From NCBI RefSeq assembly GCF_041200025.1, contig NZ_CP165628.1, positions 248,001 to 312,000 on the forward strand: a stretch of 64,000 nucleotides of DNA, read 5' to 3'. This document shows positions 18,272 to 28,142 of the stretch, piece by piece (position 1 is the first letter of the stretch; every line of letters begins with the position of its first letter). Made by a program: the position numbers and the translations under genes. The notes below the pieces were generated by a model that was not told the DNA's origin, searched no databases, and saw only the letters and a program-made list of their open reading frames with translations. Source of the stretch: Rouxiella sp. WC2420. Its GTDB lineage: Bacteria; Pseudomonadota; Gammaproteobacteria; Enterobacterales; Enterobacteriaceae.

Positions 18272-18571
18272 ATGGCGACATTAAAAGAACTTATGGCCCA
18301 GCGTACACCTGAAAGTCAGGAACGTATCAAAGCTATGGCGAATGAAATGCGTCTTGAAACTCGGCTCTATGAACTGCGTGAACAGCTGAATTTGTCTCAG
18401 AAAGAAGTCGCTGAGGCAATGGGCATCAAGCAGCCCTCTGTGGTGGCTATTGAACAGCGCGGAAGTGAGATGAAAATTGACACTTTGAGGCGTTATGTCG
18501 AGGCATTGGGCGGAAAACTTAGCATTGACGTTGAGCTGCCGGGTGGAAAACATTTTGGTTTTACGGTTTAA
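18272..18571 (+). CDS. XRE-family antitoxin (HigA-like)
   Basis: A 99-residue DNA-binding protein with a Cro/C1 helix-turn-helix at about residues 37-70 (LNLSQKEVAEAMGIKQPSVV). The N-terminal acidic/basic helix has ERIKAMANEM and the C-terminus has LSIDVELPGG. This is the usual partner of HigB/Gp49-type toxins: it blocks the toxin and represses the operon. It starts two bases after the restored toxin frame, with ggagaag upstream. It is open and apparently complete, so the cassette keeps an intact antitoxin beside a damaged toxin. Confidence 0.9.
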   Translation: MATLKELMAQRTPESQERIKAMANEMRLETRLYELREQLNLSQKEVAEAMGIKQPSVVAIEQRGSEMKIDTLRRYVEALGGKLSIDVELPGGKHFGFTV

Positions 18572-18631
18572 ATCACCGATAACTTTTTAAATCCTCGTTT
18601 TAATAAATTTTCATTCTGCAGGTTTAAAAAC

Positions 18632-18665
18632 GGGTTGCTCCCCATATCTGCGGGGAGCAAAACCC
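18632..18665 (-). terminator. Hairpin between the antitoxin and yhgN
   Basis: TTGCTCCCC (18635-18643) pairs with GGGGAGCAA (18652-18660), and GGG/CCC extends the base. On the minus strand it is followed by a short T run (GTTTTT), so it terminates yhgN. It may also stop plus-strand transcripts from the antitoxin. The orphan yhgN end at 17704 lacks this hairpin. Confidence 0.72.
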
Positions 18666-18759
18666 TAAATCTTCAAATATGCTCGCACGCCATCAAGGAA
18701 CATCTGGGTTGAGAGCATCACCAGCACTAATCCCATCAAACGCTCCAGCGCATCGACGC
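18665..18759 (-). repeat. 95-bp direct repeat, copy 2 (3' end of the intact yhgN)
   Basis: Identical to 17704-17798. This copy is continuous with the rest of yhgN. The repeat starts exactly at the yhgN stop codon (18665-18667 reading tag on the minus strand) and ends within the gene. Confidence 0.93.
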
Positions 18760-19258
18760 CGCGATCGCCCAACAGCCGCAGAAACACGTTCGACAGCAGT
18801 AAAATACACATCGACAGACCCCAGGCAATTAACAGCGCCAGCGTCAGGTGGCCGATTTGATTTGGATACTGATGCGACAGCAGCATCAACGAAGCCAGTA
18901 TCGATGGGCCAGCGACCAGCGGGATAGCCAGCGGTACTAAAAACGGCTCTTCACCCGCCGGTAAGCCGCTGCTGTTATTGTCATGCGAAGGAAAAATCAT
19001 CTTGATGGCAATCAGAAACAGGATGATCCCGCCGGAAATTGACACCGTTTCAGTCCGCAAATTCAGGAATGACAAGATCTTCTCACCGGCAAACAGAAAG
19101 ATCAGCATCAGCAGCAGGGCGATCAGCATCTCGCGGATCAACACTACGCGACGGCGTTTAGGATCCAGATGCTTTAGCACTGACATAAAGATCGGCAGGT
19201 TGCCCAGCGGATCCATAATCAAAAATAATAAAACTGTTGCCGAGATCATTTCAGTCAT
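18665..19258 (-). CDS. yhgN: MarC-family inner-membrane protein YhgN
   Basis: A 197-residue membrane protein with six predicted helices, the same length as E. coli YhgN. Conserved MarC blocks are LIMDPLGNLPIFMSVLKHLD, VSISGGIILFLIAIKMIFP and EEPFLVPLAIPLVAGPSILA. The family was once linked to multiple antibiotic resistance but its function is unknown. The start at 19258 follows AAGGAACG and gives the family start; a longer frame to 19324 lacks support. It is the usual neighbour of asd. Its last 31 codons are duplicated at 17704-17798. Confidence 0.92.
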   Translation of the reverse strand: MTEMISATVLLFLIMDPLGNLPIFMSVLKHLDPKRRRVVLIREMLIALLLMLIFLFAGEKILSFLNLRTETVSISGGIILFLIAIKMIFPSHDNNSSGLPAGEEPFLVPLAIPLVAGPSILASLMLLSHQYPNQIGHLTLALLIAWGLSMCILLLSNVFLRLLGDRGVDALERLMGLVLVMLSTQMFLDGVRAYLKI

Positions 19259-19618
19259 TTCAACGCGTTCCTTAGCCTGCATCTTTGAAGTTATAGCGGT
19301 GTTAGCTGCAATTGCCCACAGCAATCACCGGCTTGTTGTTATGAAATATAAAAAATCCCCTCTCAATCGACTCGCCATCTGCCTGGCTCAAACCCTGATG
19401 ACTTTGGCTATAATTTAGAGAATATAAGCAATGCTGCTAACAAAGCGTCTGGTATCGATTAAATTCACTTGCCACTTACTGTACATTTTGTAAGGTATAC
19501 ACTCGCGCGCTAACAGGGCAACAAGCCGCACTGTCACCCGTTTCAAGGGGTGATTTGTGCCAAAACGGTGCAAACGCGCAATCAATGCAGTTATCACCCT
19601 CAGGGCAGGACAGTTATT

Positions 19619-20722
19619 ATGAAAAATGTAGGTTTCGTCGGCTGGCGCGGTATGGTCGGTTCTGTGCTCATGCAACGCATGACAGAAGAGCGCGATTTTG
19701 ACGCCATTCGTCCGGTATTCTTCTCCACTTCGCAGCACGGCCAGGCTTCGCCAGTATTTGGCGGCCATCAGGGCACGCTGCAAGACGCCTTTGATATCGA
19801 CGCGCTGAGTGCGCTGGATATTATCATTACCTGTCAGGGCGGGGATTATACCAATGAAATCTATCCAAAGCTGCGTGAAAGCGGCTGGCAGGGTTATTGG
19901 ATCGACGCCGCTTCTTCTTTAAGAATGAAAGACGACGCGATCATTATTCTGGATCCGGTTAATAGCTCAGTGATCCATGAAGGTATTGATAAAGGCATCA
20001 AAACTTTTGTTGGCGGTAACTGTACCGTCAGTCTGATGCTGATGTCGCTGGGTGGCCTGTTTGCCAACGACCTGGTTGAGTGGGCATCGGTTGCTACCTA
20101 TCAGGCGGCGTCCGGTGGCGGTGCGCGTCACATGCGCGAGCTGCTGACCCAAATGGGCATGCTGCATAACTCTGTCGCTCACGAGCTGCAAAATCCTGCT
20201 TCCGCTATTCTTGATATCGAGCGCAAGGTTACCGAACTGACTCGCAGCGGCACTCTGCCGACTGACAACTTCGGCGTGCCTTTGGCCGGTGGTCTTATCC
20301 CGTGGATCGATAAACAGCTGGAAAATGGCCAAACCAAAGAAGAGTGGAAAGGTCAGGCCGAGACCAATAAAATCCTGCGAACTTCCAGCGTGATCCCGGT
20401 TGACGGCCTGTGCGTGCGCATCGGCGCGCTGCGCTGCCACAGCCAGGCGTTTACTCTGAAACTGAAAAAAGACGTGTCTATCCCTGAAATCGAACAGATT
20501 TTGGCGACGCACAACGACTGGGTCCGCGTTATTCCTAACGATCGTGAACTGTCGATGCGTGAGCTGACCCCGGCTGCCGTCACCGGTACGTTGAACACCC
20601 CGGTTGGCCGTCTGCGTAAGCTGAACATGGGTCCTGAATATCTGTCCGCTTTCACCGTGGGCGATCAGCTGTTGTGGGGCGCTGCAGAACCACTGCGCCG
20701 CATGCTGCGTATTCTGCTGTAA
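19619..20722 (+). CDS. asd: Aspartate-semialdehyde dehydrogenase
   Basis: A 367-residue enzyme, identical in length to E. coli Asd. It reduces aspartyl phosphate with NADPH to aspartate semialdehyde, the branch point to diaminopimelate, lysine, methionine and threonine. The nucleotide loop [10 protein letters not shown] (8-17), the active-site Cys135 in [11 protein letters not shown] and the RCHSQAF His motif are present. ATG 19619 matches the family start MKNVGF and follows cagga; the frame extends upstream to 19550 without homology. A hairpin terminator follows. Confidence 0.96.
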   Translation: MKNVGFVGWRGMVGSVLMQRMTEERDFDAIRPVFFSTSQHGQASPVFGGHQGTLQDAFDIDALSALDIIITCQGGDYTNEIYPKLRESGWQGYWIDAASSLRMKDDAIIILDPVNSSVIHEGIDKGIKTFVGGNCTVSLMLMSLGGLFANDLVEWASVATYQAASGGGARHMRELLTQMGMLHNSVAHELQNPASAILDIERKVTELTRSGTLPTDNFGVPLAGGLIPWIDKQLENGQTKEEWKGQAETNKILRTSSVIPVDGLCVRIGALRCHSQAFTLKLKKDVSIPEIEQILATHNDWVRVIPNDRELSMRELTPAAVTGTLNTPVGRLRKLNMGPEYLSAFTVGDQLLWGAAEPLRRMLRILL

Positions 20723-20743
20723 TCCATCTTTGCACGTCATCTC

Positions 20744-20770
20744 AGGGATACCATTTGGTATCCCTTTTTT
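20744..20770 (+). terminator. Rho-independent terminator of asd
   Basis: AGGGATACC pairs with GGTATCCCT across a four-base loop and is followed by a run of Ts to 20770, 22 bases after the asd stop. Confidence 0.9.
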
Positions 20771-21122
20771 ATTTTCTTTTTGCTGTGAAATTGGCTGTTT
20801 TATCACCGTTTTGTAGCGTGTTATCTTTTCTAAAAATTTCTTTTAATTCAGACCTTGCTCCTTGAAAGCTTTGGCTATGCTTAGTAAAGGCAGAATAAGA
20901 TTTTGAGTATGGCATTTGTCTGTATTTTCAAAATTTGTGAATACAGACGGATATTGTTGGCTGACTCTGCGCATAGTGAGGAGATGGGTATTCTTGAAGG
21001 ATTAAATCTGGCAAATAGGCCATTTTCAGGATGAAAGCACGACGCTAAAGGAAAAAATGCTCGGGCCGAGACAATGTTGTTTATTGGAGTTTGTTGATTA
21101 ATTGATCACAGGATGAAACACC
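20771..21122 (+). other. Intergenic region upstream of glgB
   Basis: About 350 bases between the asd terminator and glgB, rather AT-rich at first. It should contain the promoter of the glycogen operon, but I see no convincing -35/-10 pair, CRP site or open frame. The glgB start is preceded by cacagga (21107-21113), a usable ribosome site. Confidence 0.5.
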
Positions 21123-23309
21123 ATGCCAGTACTTCCCGATCAGCACGTCGTTAACCAAATTTTTTCCGGCCGCTATGCCGATCCCTTTTCACTGCTGGGG
21201 ATGCACGAAGTGGCCGCAGGTTTGGAAGTGCGTGCTCTTTTACCGGATGCCGACCAGGTTTGGGTCATCGACCCGCAGAAACAGAGTCGGGTTGCGGAGC
21301 TGCGACGCTATGACGAACGCGGCTTTTTTGTCGGCCTGATGCCGCGCCGCAAAAAATTTTTCCGCTACCAGCTTGAGGTCCGCTGGGGCGATGACACCTA
21401 TATCATTGATGATGCCTACCGCTTTGGCACGCTATTGCAGGATATGGATATCTGGCTGTTGGCGGAAGGCACGCACATGCGTCCCTATGAAAAGCTGGGC
21501 GCGCACCCTATGACGCTGGATGGTGTCGAGGGCGTGAGTTTTGCCGTCTGGGCACCCAACGCCACGCGTATCTCCGTGGTTGGCGAGTTTAACTTCTGGG
21601 ATGGTCGCCGTCATCCTATGCGTTTGCGCCGCGAAAATGGTATTTGGGAACTGTTTATCCCCGCCGCGCGCGAAGGCCAGCTCTACAAGTTTGAAATTAT
21701 CGACTGCTACGGGCACATGAGTCTGCGGGCTGACCCTTACGCCTTTGAGGCGCAGATGCGTCCGGAAACCGCCTCGCTGATACGAAAAATCCCCGACGTG
21801 GTCGAGTTCTCCCCACAGCGTAAAAAAGCCAACGCCTTTGACCAGCCGGTCTCGGTTTATGAGGTTCATCTCGGGTCCTGGCGTCGCCATACCGACGATA
21901 ATTTCTGGCTAAGCTACGGCGAACTGGCCGAGCAGCTGGTGCAGTATGTTAAATGGATGGGCTTCACGCACATCGAGCTGATGCCGATCAACGAGCATCC
22001 TTTTGATGGCAGCTGGGGCTACCAACCGCTGGGCATGTATGCCCCAACGCGGCGCTATGGTTCTCCCGTCGAGTTCAAGGCGTTTGTCGATGCGGCTCAC
22101 GCGGCCGGGCTAAACGTGATCCTCGACTGGGTGCCGGGTCACTTTCCGAGTGATGCCTACGGGCTGGCGAAGTTTGACGGTACCGCGCTGTATGAATACG
22201 CCGATCCCCGCGAAGGATATCACCAGGACTGGAACACGCTAATTTACAACTATGGCCGTCATGAGGTTCGCAACTATCTGGCGGGTAATGGTTTTTACTG
22301 GATTGAGCGCTATGGTATCGATGGCCTGCGGGTGGATGCAGTGGCGTCGATGATTTATCGCGATTACAGCCGCAAAGCCGGGGAATGGATCCCCAATTAC
22401 TTTGGCGGTCGCGAAAACCTCGAGGCGATCTCCTTCCTGCGCTATACCAATCAGACCATTGGCCGTGAGTTGGGCGGCGCGGTTACGCTGGCCGAAGAAT
22501 CTACCGATTATCCTGGCGTCACCATGCCGCCGGACGCCAACGGTCTTGGCTTCCATTACAAGTGGAACATGGGGTGGATGAACGACACGCTGCGCTATAT
22601 GCAGCTCGATCCGGTTCACCGCAAATATCACCATAATCTCCTCACCTTCGGCGTACTTTATGCTTACAGCGAGAACTTTATGCTGCCGCTGTCTCACGAT
22701 GAGGTGGTGCATGGCAAAGGTTCGCTGATCGATAAAATGCCCGGCGACGCCTGGCAGAAATTTGCCAACCTGCGCGCATATTACGGTTTTATGTGGGCGC
22801 ATCCGGGTAAGAAACTTTTATTTATGGGCTGTGAATTCGCACAGGGCCGAGAATGGAACTTTAACCAAAGTCTCGACTGGCATCTGCTCGATGACCAAAA
22901 CGGCTGGCACGCCGGTGTGCAACATCTGGTGCGCGATCTCAACCACACCTATCGCGAGCAGTCTGCGCTGTATGAGCTGGACTTCAACCCGCGCGGCTTT
23001 GAATGGCTGGTGGTCGATGACCATGAAAATTCGATATTTGCCTTTGCCCGCCGCGATGATCAGGGCAACGAGATCATTGTTATCAGCAACTTCACGCCGG
23101 TTCCGCGCTATAACTATCGGATTGGCGTCGGCCGCCCGGGGCGTTATCGCGAAGTGCTGAACACCGATGCCCATTACTATCACGGCAGCAACGTCGGTAA
23201 CGTCGGCGAGGTCTACACTGATCCTTATCCGAGCCATCAGCGCGATCACTCTGTTTCGCTGGTTATCCCTCCTCTGGCAACCATTTATCTGCGTCGGGAG
23301 GATTGCTGA
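21123..23309 (+). CDS. glgB: 1,4-alpha-glucan branching enzyme GlgB
   Basis: A 728-residue GH13 enzyme, exactly the length of E. coli GlgB. It cuts alpha-1,4 chains and re-attaches them as alpha-1,6 branches in glycogen. Domain order: N-terminal beta domain and CBM48 (about 20-220, with [21 protein letters not shown]), the catalytic barrel, and the C-terminal beta domain. Catalytic motifs are [10 protein letters not shown] (nucleophile Asp), [12 protein letters not shown] (acid Glu) and [12 protein letters not shown]. First gene of glgBXCAP; its TGA overlaps the glgX start. Confidence 0.97.
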   Translation: MPVLPDQHVVNQIFSGRYADPFSLLGMHEVAAGLEVRALLPDADQVWVIDPQKQSRVAELRRYDERGFFVGLMPRRKKFFRYQLEVRWGDDTYIIDDAYRFGTLLQDMDIWLLAEGTHMRPYEKLGAHPMTLDGVEGVSFAVWAPNATRISVVGEFNFWDGRRHPMRLRRENGIWELFIPAAREGQLYKFEIIDCYGHMSLRADPYAFEAQMRPETASLIRKIPDVVEFSPQRKKANAFDQPVSVYEVHLGSWRRHTDDNFWLSYGELAEQLVQYVKWMGFTHIELMPINEHPFDGSWGYQPLGMYAPTRRYGSPVEFKAFVDAAHAAGLNVILDWVPGHFPSDAYGLAKFDGTALYEYADPREGYHQDWNTLIYNYGRHEVRNYLAGNGFYWIERYGIDGLRVDAVASMIYRDYSRKAGEWIPNYFGGRENLEAISFLRYTNQTIGRELGGAVTLAEESTDYPGVTMPPDANGLGFHYKWNMGWMNDTLRYMQLDPVHRKYHHNLLTFGVLYAYSENFMLPLSHDEVVHGKGSLIDKMPGDAWQKFANLRAYYGFMWAHPGKKLLFMGCEFAQGREWNFNQSLDWHLLDDQNGWHAGVQHLVRDLNHTYREQSALYELDFNPRGFEWLVVDDHENSIFAFARRDDQGNEIIVISNFTPVPRYNYRIGVGRPGRYREVLNTDAHYYHGSNVGNVGEVYTDPYPSHQRDHSVSLVIPPLATIYLRREDC

Positions 23310-25297
23310 TGAACTCTCTTCAGCCCGGCAAGCCCGCACCGTTTGGAGCGAGTTACGACGGAAATGGCATTAATTTTTGCCTGTTTTCTGCCGAGGCTGA
23401 AAAGATTGAGCTTTGCCTGTTTGACGAACAGGGCAACGAAAAACGCCTGCCGCTGCATGCCAGAAGTGGCAACCGCTGGCACGGCTATTTGCCGGGTGGA
23501 AAAGTAGGCCAGCGCTACGGCTATCGCGTTCACGGGCCGTTTAATCCCGCCACCGGCCATCGTTTTAATGCACACAAGCTGCTGATAGACCCCAGCGCGC
23601 ACGCGTTGGAAGGCTCGCTGGTAGACGATCCTCGTCTCAATGGCGGCATTGATATCCTCGACACGCGCGACAGTGCCGATCTGGTGCCGAAATCGGTGGT
23701 TACCGCCGATAAATTTGACTGGCATCGTGATGTCTCTCCGGCTGTTCCCTGGGGCAGAACCGTGATTTATGAGGCCCACGTGCGCGGTTTGACGCAGCTT
23801 CATCCCGAGATCCCCGAGGCGCTGCGTGGAACCTATGCCGCGCTGGGTCATCCGGTAATGCTGGCCTATTTTAAAAAGCTCGGCATAACTGCACTGGAAC
23901 TTTTACCGGTACAGCATCACGCCGATGAGCCAAGGCTACAGCGGTTAGGTTTGAGTAATTACTGGGGTTACAACGTGTTAGGCCCCTGTGCTTTGGAGCC
24001 GGATTACGCCAGCGGCCAAAACGGCGTCAGCGCGATAGATGAATTTAAAACCGCCATTATGGCGCTGCATCAGGCGGGCATTGAAGTGATTCTCGACGTG
24101 GTGTTTAACCACAGCGCCGAGCTGGACGTGGGCGGGCCGACGGTTTCGTTACGCGGTCTCGACAATCGCGCCTGGTACTGGCTCAACGAAGACGGCAGCG
24201 ACAACAATCTTACCGGCTGTGGTAACGCGATGCGTTTGATTGACGAGGATATTATTGCCTGGACACTCGACAGCCTGCGTTACTGGGTCAAAAGCTTCCA
24301 CATCGACGGTTTTCGTTTTGATCTCGGAACGTTACTGGGCCGCACGCCGGAATATTTGGTGGATTCACCGCTGTTCAGGGCGATCAAGGCCGATCCGCTG
24401 CTGAGCAACTGCAAGCTGATTGCCGAGCCGTGGGACATTGGTGCGGGCGGTTATCAGGTGGGTAATTTTCCCTATCCTTTCGCCGAGTGGAGCGATCGCT
24501 GGCGTGACGATATCCGCAAATTCTGGCTGCACGGCACGCTGCCGCTGGGGCAGTTCGCGACTCGTTTTTCGGCCTCTGACGATCTGTTTGAACATGAGGG
24601 CCGTTTGCCTTACTCAGCCATTAATATGCTGACCGCGCACGACGGATTTACGCTGCGTGATTTAGTAAGTTTTAACGAGAAGCACAATGAGAGCAACGGC
24701 GAGAACAACCGCGACGGCCACGATAACAACTACAGCCAGAACCACGGTGAAGAGGGCCTGAACGCCTCCGCAGCCGTTAGCCAGCAGCGGCGTTTGAGCC
24801 AAAAAGCACTGCTGGCAACGCTGCTGTTATCGCAGGGCACGCCGATGCTGCTGGCGGGTGACGAATTCGGTAATTCACAGCAAGGCAATAACAATGCCTA
24901 TTGCCAGAATAACGAAATCAGCTGGCTGGACTGGCAGAACGGCGACAGCGAGATGACTGATTATGTGGCGGCACTGATCGCGTTACGCAAAAAAATTCCG
25001 GCATTGATGCGAGACAAATGGTGGCAGGGAACTTCTGAAGATGTGCATTGGCTAGACCGCTGGGGGCAGCCGATGACCACACCCGGCTGGGAACAAGGCG
25101 GGCAGCAATGTTTGCAAATTTTATTGTCCGACCGCTGGTTACTGGTGGTTAATTCATCACTGAATGACGTCGAAATGGCATTACCCGAAGGCCGCTGGCA
25201 GTGTGTTGCGCCCTTTGGCAATGAACAGCAAAACGTCAGGGAAGGCTCGTCTTGGCGGGCAACGGCAAAAACACTCTGCGTATTGATCCAAGGTTAG
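23309..25297 (+). CDS. glgX: Glycogen debranching enzyme GlgX
   Basis: A 662-residue GH13 isoamylase-type enzyme (E. coli GlgX 657) that removes short alpha-1,6 side chains left by phosphorylase. A CBM48 domain is at the N-terminus ([20 protein letters not shown]). The barrel has [24 protein letters not shown] (nucleophile), LIAEPWDIG (acid) and [18 protein letters not shown] 23309 overlaps the glgB stop as TGATGA with gggagga upstream, so the TTG at 23303 is not needed. Second gene of the operon. Confidence 0.95.
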   Translation: MNSLQPGKPAPFGASYDGNGINFCLFSAEAEKIELCLFDEQGNEKRLPLHARSGNRWHGYLPGGKVGQRYGYRVHGPFNPATGHRFNAHKLLIDPSAHALEGSLVDDPRLNGGIDILDTRDSADLVPKSVVTADKFDWHRDVSPAVPWGRTVIYEAHVRGLTQLHPEIPEALRGTYAALGHPVMLAYFKKLGITALELLPVQHHADEPRLQRLGLSNYWGYNVLGPCALEPDYASGQNGVSAIDEFKTAIMALHQAGIEVILDVVFNHSAELDVGGPTVSLRGLDNRAWYWLNEDGSDNNLTGCGNAMRLIDEDIIAWTLDSLRYWVKSFHIDGFRFDLGTLLGRTPEYLVDSPLFRAIKADPLLSNCKLIAEPWDIGAGGYQVGNFPYPFAEWSDRWRDDIRKFWLHGTLPLGQFATRFSASDDLFEHEGRLPYSAINMLTAHDGFTLRDLVSFNEKHNESNGENNRDGHDNNYSQNHGEEGLNASAAVSQQRRLSQKALLATLLLSQGTPMLLAGDEFGNSQQGNNNAYCQNNEISWLDWQNGDSEMTDYVAALIALRKKIPALMRDKWWQGTSEDVHWLDRWGQPMTTPGWEQGGQQCLQILLSDRWLLVVNSSLNDVEMALPEGRWQCVAPFGNEQQNVREGSSWRATAKTLCVLIQG

Positions 25298-25321
25298 CAG
25301 GGCATCAGAAAGGGTTCAGCT

Positions 25322-26599
25322 ATGGCTACATTAGAATTTAATGACCGCATGATGTTGGCGAGACAACTGCCTCTCAAATCGGTAGCGCTGATCCTGGCCG
25401 GTGGAAGGGGATCGCGTCTAAAAGATCTCACGAACACCCGAGCCAAACCCGCAGTTCATTTTGGTGGCAAGTTTCGGATTATTGATTTTGCCCTGTCGAA
25501 CTGCCTCAACTCGGGGATCCGCCGGATCGGCGTGATCACGCAGTATCAATCGCACACGCTGGTGCAGCATATTCAGCGCGGCTGGTCATTCCTGAACGAA
25601 GAAATGAATGAGTTTGTCGACCTGCTTCCGGCACAGCAACGTCAGATGACCGAGAATTGGTACAAAGGTACCGCTGATGCGGTTTATCAGAATCTGGATA
25701 TTATTCGCCGCTATAACGCCGAGTACGTGGTTATCCTCGCGGGGGACCATATTTACAAGATGGATTACTCGCGCATGTTGATCGATCACGTCGAAAAAGG
25801 CGGCGAATGTACCGTAGCCTGTCTCGAAGTTCCGCTGGAAGAGGCGAGCGAATTCGGCGTCATGGACGTGGCTGAAAATTACCAGATTAAGTCATTTCTC
25901 GAGAAACCAAAGAATCCGCCGTCGATTCCCGGCCAACCTGACAAGGCAATGGCCAGCATGGGGGTCTATATTTTTAATGCGGACTATTTATTCAGTTTAC
26001 TGGAAGAGGATATGGCCAGTGAAGAATCGAGCCATGATTTTGGTAAGGATCTGATCCCTAAAATTACTCGTCAGGGCGTTGCCTGGGCGCATCCTTTCCA
26101 GCTGTCCTGCGTGACCTCGAACAATGAATTACCGCCATATTGGCGCGACGTGGGCACGATAGACGCCTACTGGCGCGCCAATCTGGACCTGGCTTCGGTG
26201 ACGCCGGAGCTGGACATGTACGACACCAATTGGCCAATTCGCACACATATGGAACCGCTGCCGCCAGCCAAATTTGTGCAAGACCGTTCGGGAAGTCATG
26301 GCATGACCATGAACTCGCTGGTCTCGGGAGGCTGTATTGTTTCTGGATCGGTAGTTGTACATTCAGTGCTTTTTCCGCGCGTGCGCATTAATTCATTTTG
26401 CAATATCGACTCAAGCATCCTATTACCTGATGTTAACGTCGGCCGCTCCTGCCGTCTGCGTCGGTGTGTGATAGACAGAGCTTGCCATATCCCGGAAGGC
26501 ATGGTGATTGGAGAGAATGCAGAGGAAGACAGCAAGCGTTTTTATCGGTCGGAAAGCGGGATCGTTCTAGTGACCCGCAGCATGCTGGCGAAATTATAG
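25322..26599 (+). CDS. glgC: Glucose-1-phosphate adenylyltransferase GlgC
   Basis: A 425-residue ADP-glucose pyrophosphorylase (E. coli 431). It makes ADP-glucose from ATP and glucose-1-phosphate, the committed and allosterically controlled step of glycogen synthesis. The N-terminal [15 protein letters not shown] is the nucleotide loop. [13 protein letters not shown], the [14 protein letters not shown] catalytic Asp and [10 protein letters not shown] line the active site. The C-terminal left-handed helix domain (from about 300) carries [17 protein letters not shown]. It starts 24 bases after glgX, with gggttcag weakly placed. Confidence 0.96.
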   Translation: MATLEFNDRMMLARQLPLKSVALILAGGRGSRLKDLTNTRAKPAVHFGGKFRIIDFALSNCLNSGIRRIGVITQYQSHTLVQHIQRGWSFLNEEMNEFVDLLPAQQRQMTENWYKGTADAVYQNLDIIRRYNAEYVVILAGDHIYKMDYSRMLIDHVEKGGECTVACLEVPLEEASEFGVMDVAENYQIKSFLEKPKNPPSIPGQPDKAMASMGVYIFNADYLFSLLEEDMASEESSHDFGKDLIPKITRQGVAWAHPFQLSCVTSNNELPPYWRDVGTIDAYWRANLDLASVTPELDMYDTNWPIRTHMEPLPPAKFVQDRSGSHGMTMNSLVSGGCIVSGSVVVHSVLFPRVRINSFCNIDSSILLPDVNVGRSCRLRRCVIDRACHIPEGMVIGENAEEDSKRFYRSESGIVLVTRSMLAKL

Positions 26600-26682
26600 C
26601 GCTGGCGACAAGATCGAATTATTCACTTATTTCAGTTCGCGCCAATCAACGAAGGTAGCGCGATGAAAATTCAGGAGCGAGA

Positions 26683-28113
26683 ATGCAGGTTTTACATGTT
26701 TGTTCCGAGCTGTTTCCTCTGTTGAAAACTGGCGGTCTTGCTGACGTTGCCGGCGCTTTGCCCGCCGCGCAAATTGCCGAGGGGGATGACGTTCGAGTGC
26801 TGATTCCTGCTTTTCCCGATGTCAAAAAAGGCATGGGTGAAACGCAGTTAGTCGCCTCCATAGACACCTTCGCCGGCCACGTAGACCTGCGTTTTGCTCT
26901 CTACAATGGGGTCGGGATCTATCTGATCGATACTCCTTATCTCTACAACCGGCCCGGCAGCCCGTATCACGATCAGTCCTCCAACGCCTATGTAGACAAC
27001 CATTTGCGGTTTGGCCTGTTGAGCTGGATCGCCTGCGAGCTGGCGTGTGGGCTTGACCCTAACTGGAAGCCGGAAGTGGTTCATTCCCACGACTGGCACG
27101 CCGGGTTAACTTCGGCCTACATTGTTGCTCGCGGGCGTCCGGCAAAAACAGTATTTACTGTACACAACCTGGCGTTTCAGGGGCTGTTTTTTGCTCAGCA
27201 TCTGGCCGAATTACAGCTGCCAGCCGAGTTTTTCCAGATGCGCGGCCTCGAATTTTACGGGCAGATTTCCTTCCTCAAGGCCGGGCTGTTCTATTCTGAT
27301 CACGTCACTACGGTCAGCCCGACCTATGCCAAAGAGATCACTCAACCGGCATTTGGTTACGGCATGGAATCGCTGCTGCTTGAGCGGCTTAGCGAAGGCA
27401 AGCTGACCGGGATCCTTAACGGGGTTGACGAGGCCATTTGGGAACCTAAAACCGACGTGTTGTTGTCCGCGCGTTACAGCGCCGATGACTTGCGCGCCAA
27501 GGCAATCAACAAAGCTTATTTACAACGCGCCATGGGGCTTGACGTGGACGACTCGCGGCTGGTTTTTGCCGTGGTGAGCCGTCTGACCAGCCAGAAAGGG
27601 CTGGATTTGGTGCTCGAAGGATTACCCGAGCTGCTCGAGCAAGGCGGGCAACTGGCGGTGCTGGGCGCGGGTGATGCTGTGCTGCAACAGGCGTTCTTGG
27701 CCGCGGCGGCAGACCATCCCGGACAAGTCGGCGTTCAGCTGGGTTATCACGAAGCTTTTTCACACCGCATTATCGCCGGTGCCGACGTCATCATGGTGCC
27801 AAGCCGGTTTGAGCCGTGCGGATTAACGCAGCTTTATGGTTTGAAATACGGCACGCTGCCGCTGGTGCGCCGCACCGGTGGACTGGCCGATACCGTGGTG
27901 GATTGTGCACTGGAAAATCTGGCCGATGGCACGGCGAGCGGGTTTGTGTTTGAAGAAAGCACCGGAAAGTCGCTAAGCAATGCTATTCGCCGTGCATTCG
28001 TGCTGTGGAGTCGCCCGAAACATTGGCGGCACGTGCAGCATCATGCAATGGGAATTGATTTTGGTTGGAAAGTAGCTGCGCAGGCTTATAAGAGCCTTTA
28101 TCAACGGCTTTGA
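26683..28113 (+). CDS. glgA: Glycogen synthase GlgA
   Basis: A 476-residue GT5 glycosyltransferase (E. coli 477). It adds glucose from ADP-glucose to the growing alpha-1,4 chain. The ADP-glucose Lys motif [14 protein letters not shown] is at residues 14-27; [22 protein letters not shown] and the C-terminal [18 protein letters not shown] are conserved. It follows glgC by 83 bases, with caggagcgag upstream. Fourth gene of the operon; it ends 29 bases before the true glgP start. Confidence 0.96.
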   Translation: MQVLHVCSELFPLLKTGGLADVAGALPAAQIAEGDDVRVLIPAFPDVKKGMGETQLVASIDTFAGHVDLRFALYNGVGIYLIDTPYLYNRPGSPYHDQSSNAYVDNHLRFGLLSWIACELACGLDPNWKPEVVHSHDWHAGLTSAYIVARGRPAKTVFTVHNLAFQGLFFAQHLAELQLPAEFFQMRGLEFYGQISFLKAGLFYSDHVTTVSPTYAKEITQPAFGYGMESLLLERLSEGKLTGILNGVDEAIWEPKTDVLLSARYSADDLRAKAINKAYLQRAMGLDVDDSRLVFAVVSRLTSQKGLDLVLEGLPELLEQGGQLAVLGAGDAVLQQAFLAAAADHPGQVGVQLGYHEAFSHRIIAGADVIMVPSRFEPCGLTQLYGLKYGTLPLVRRTGGLADTVVDCALENLADGTASGFVFEESTGKSLSNAIRRAFVLWSRPKHWRHVQHHAMGIDFGWKVAAQAYKSLYQRL

Positions 28114-28142
28114 ACCACAAACATAATTGGGAACGTAACGCT

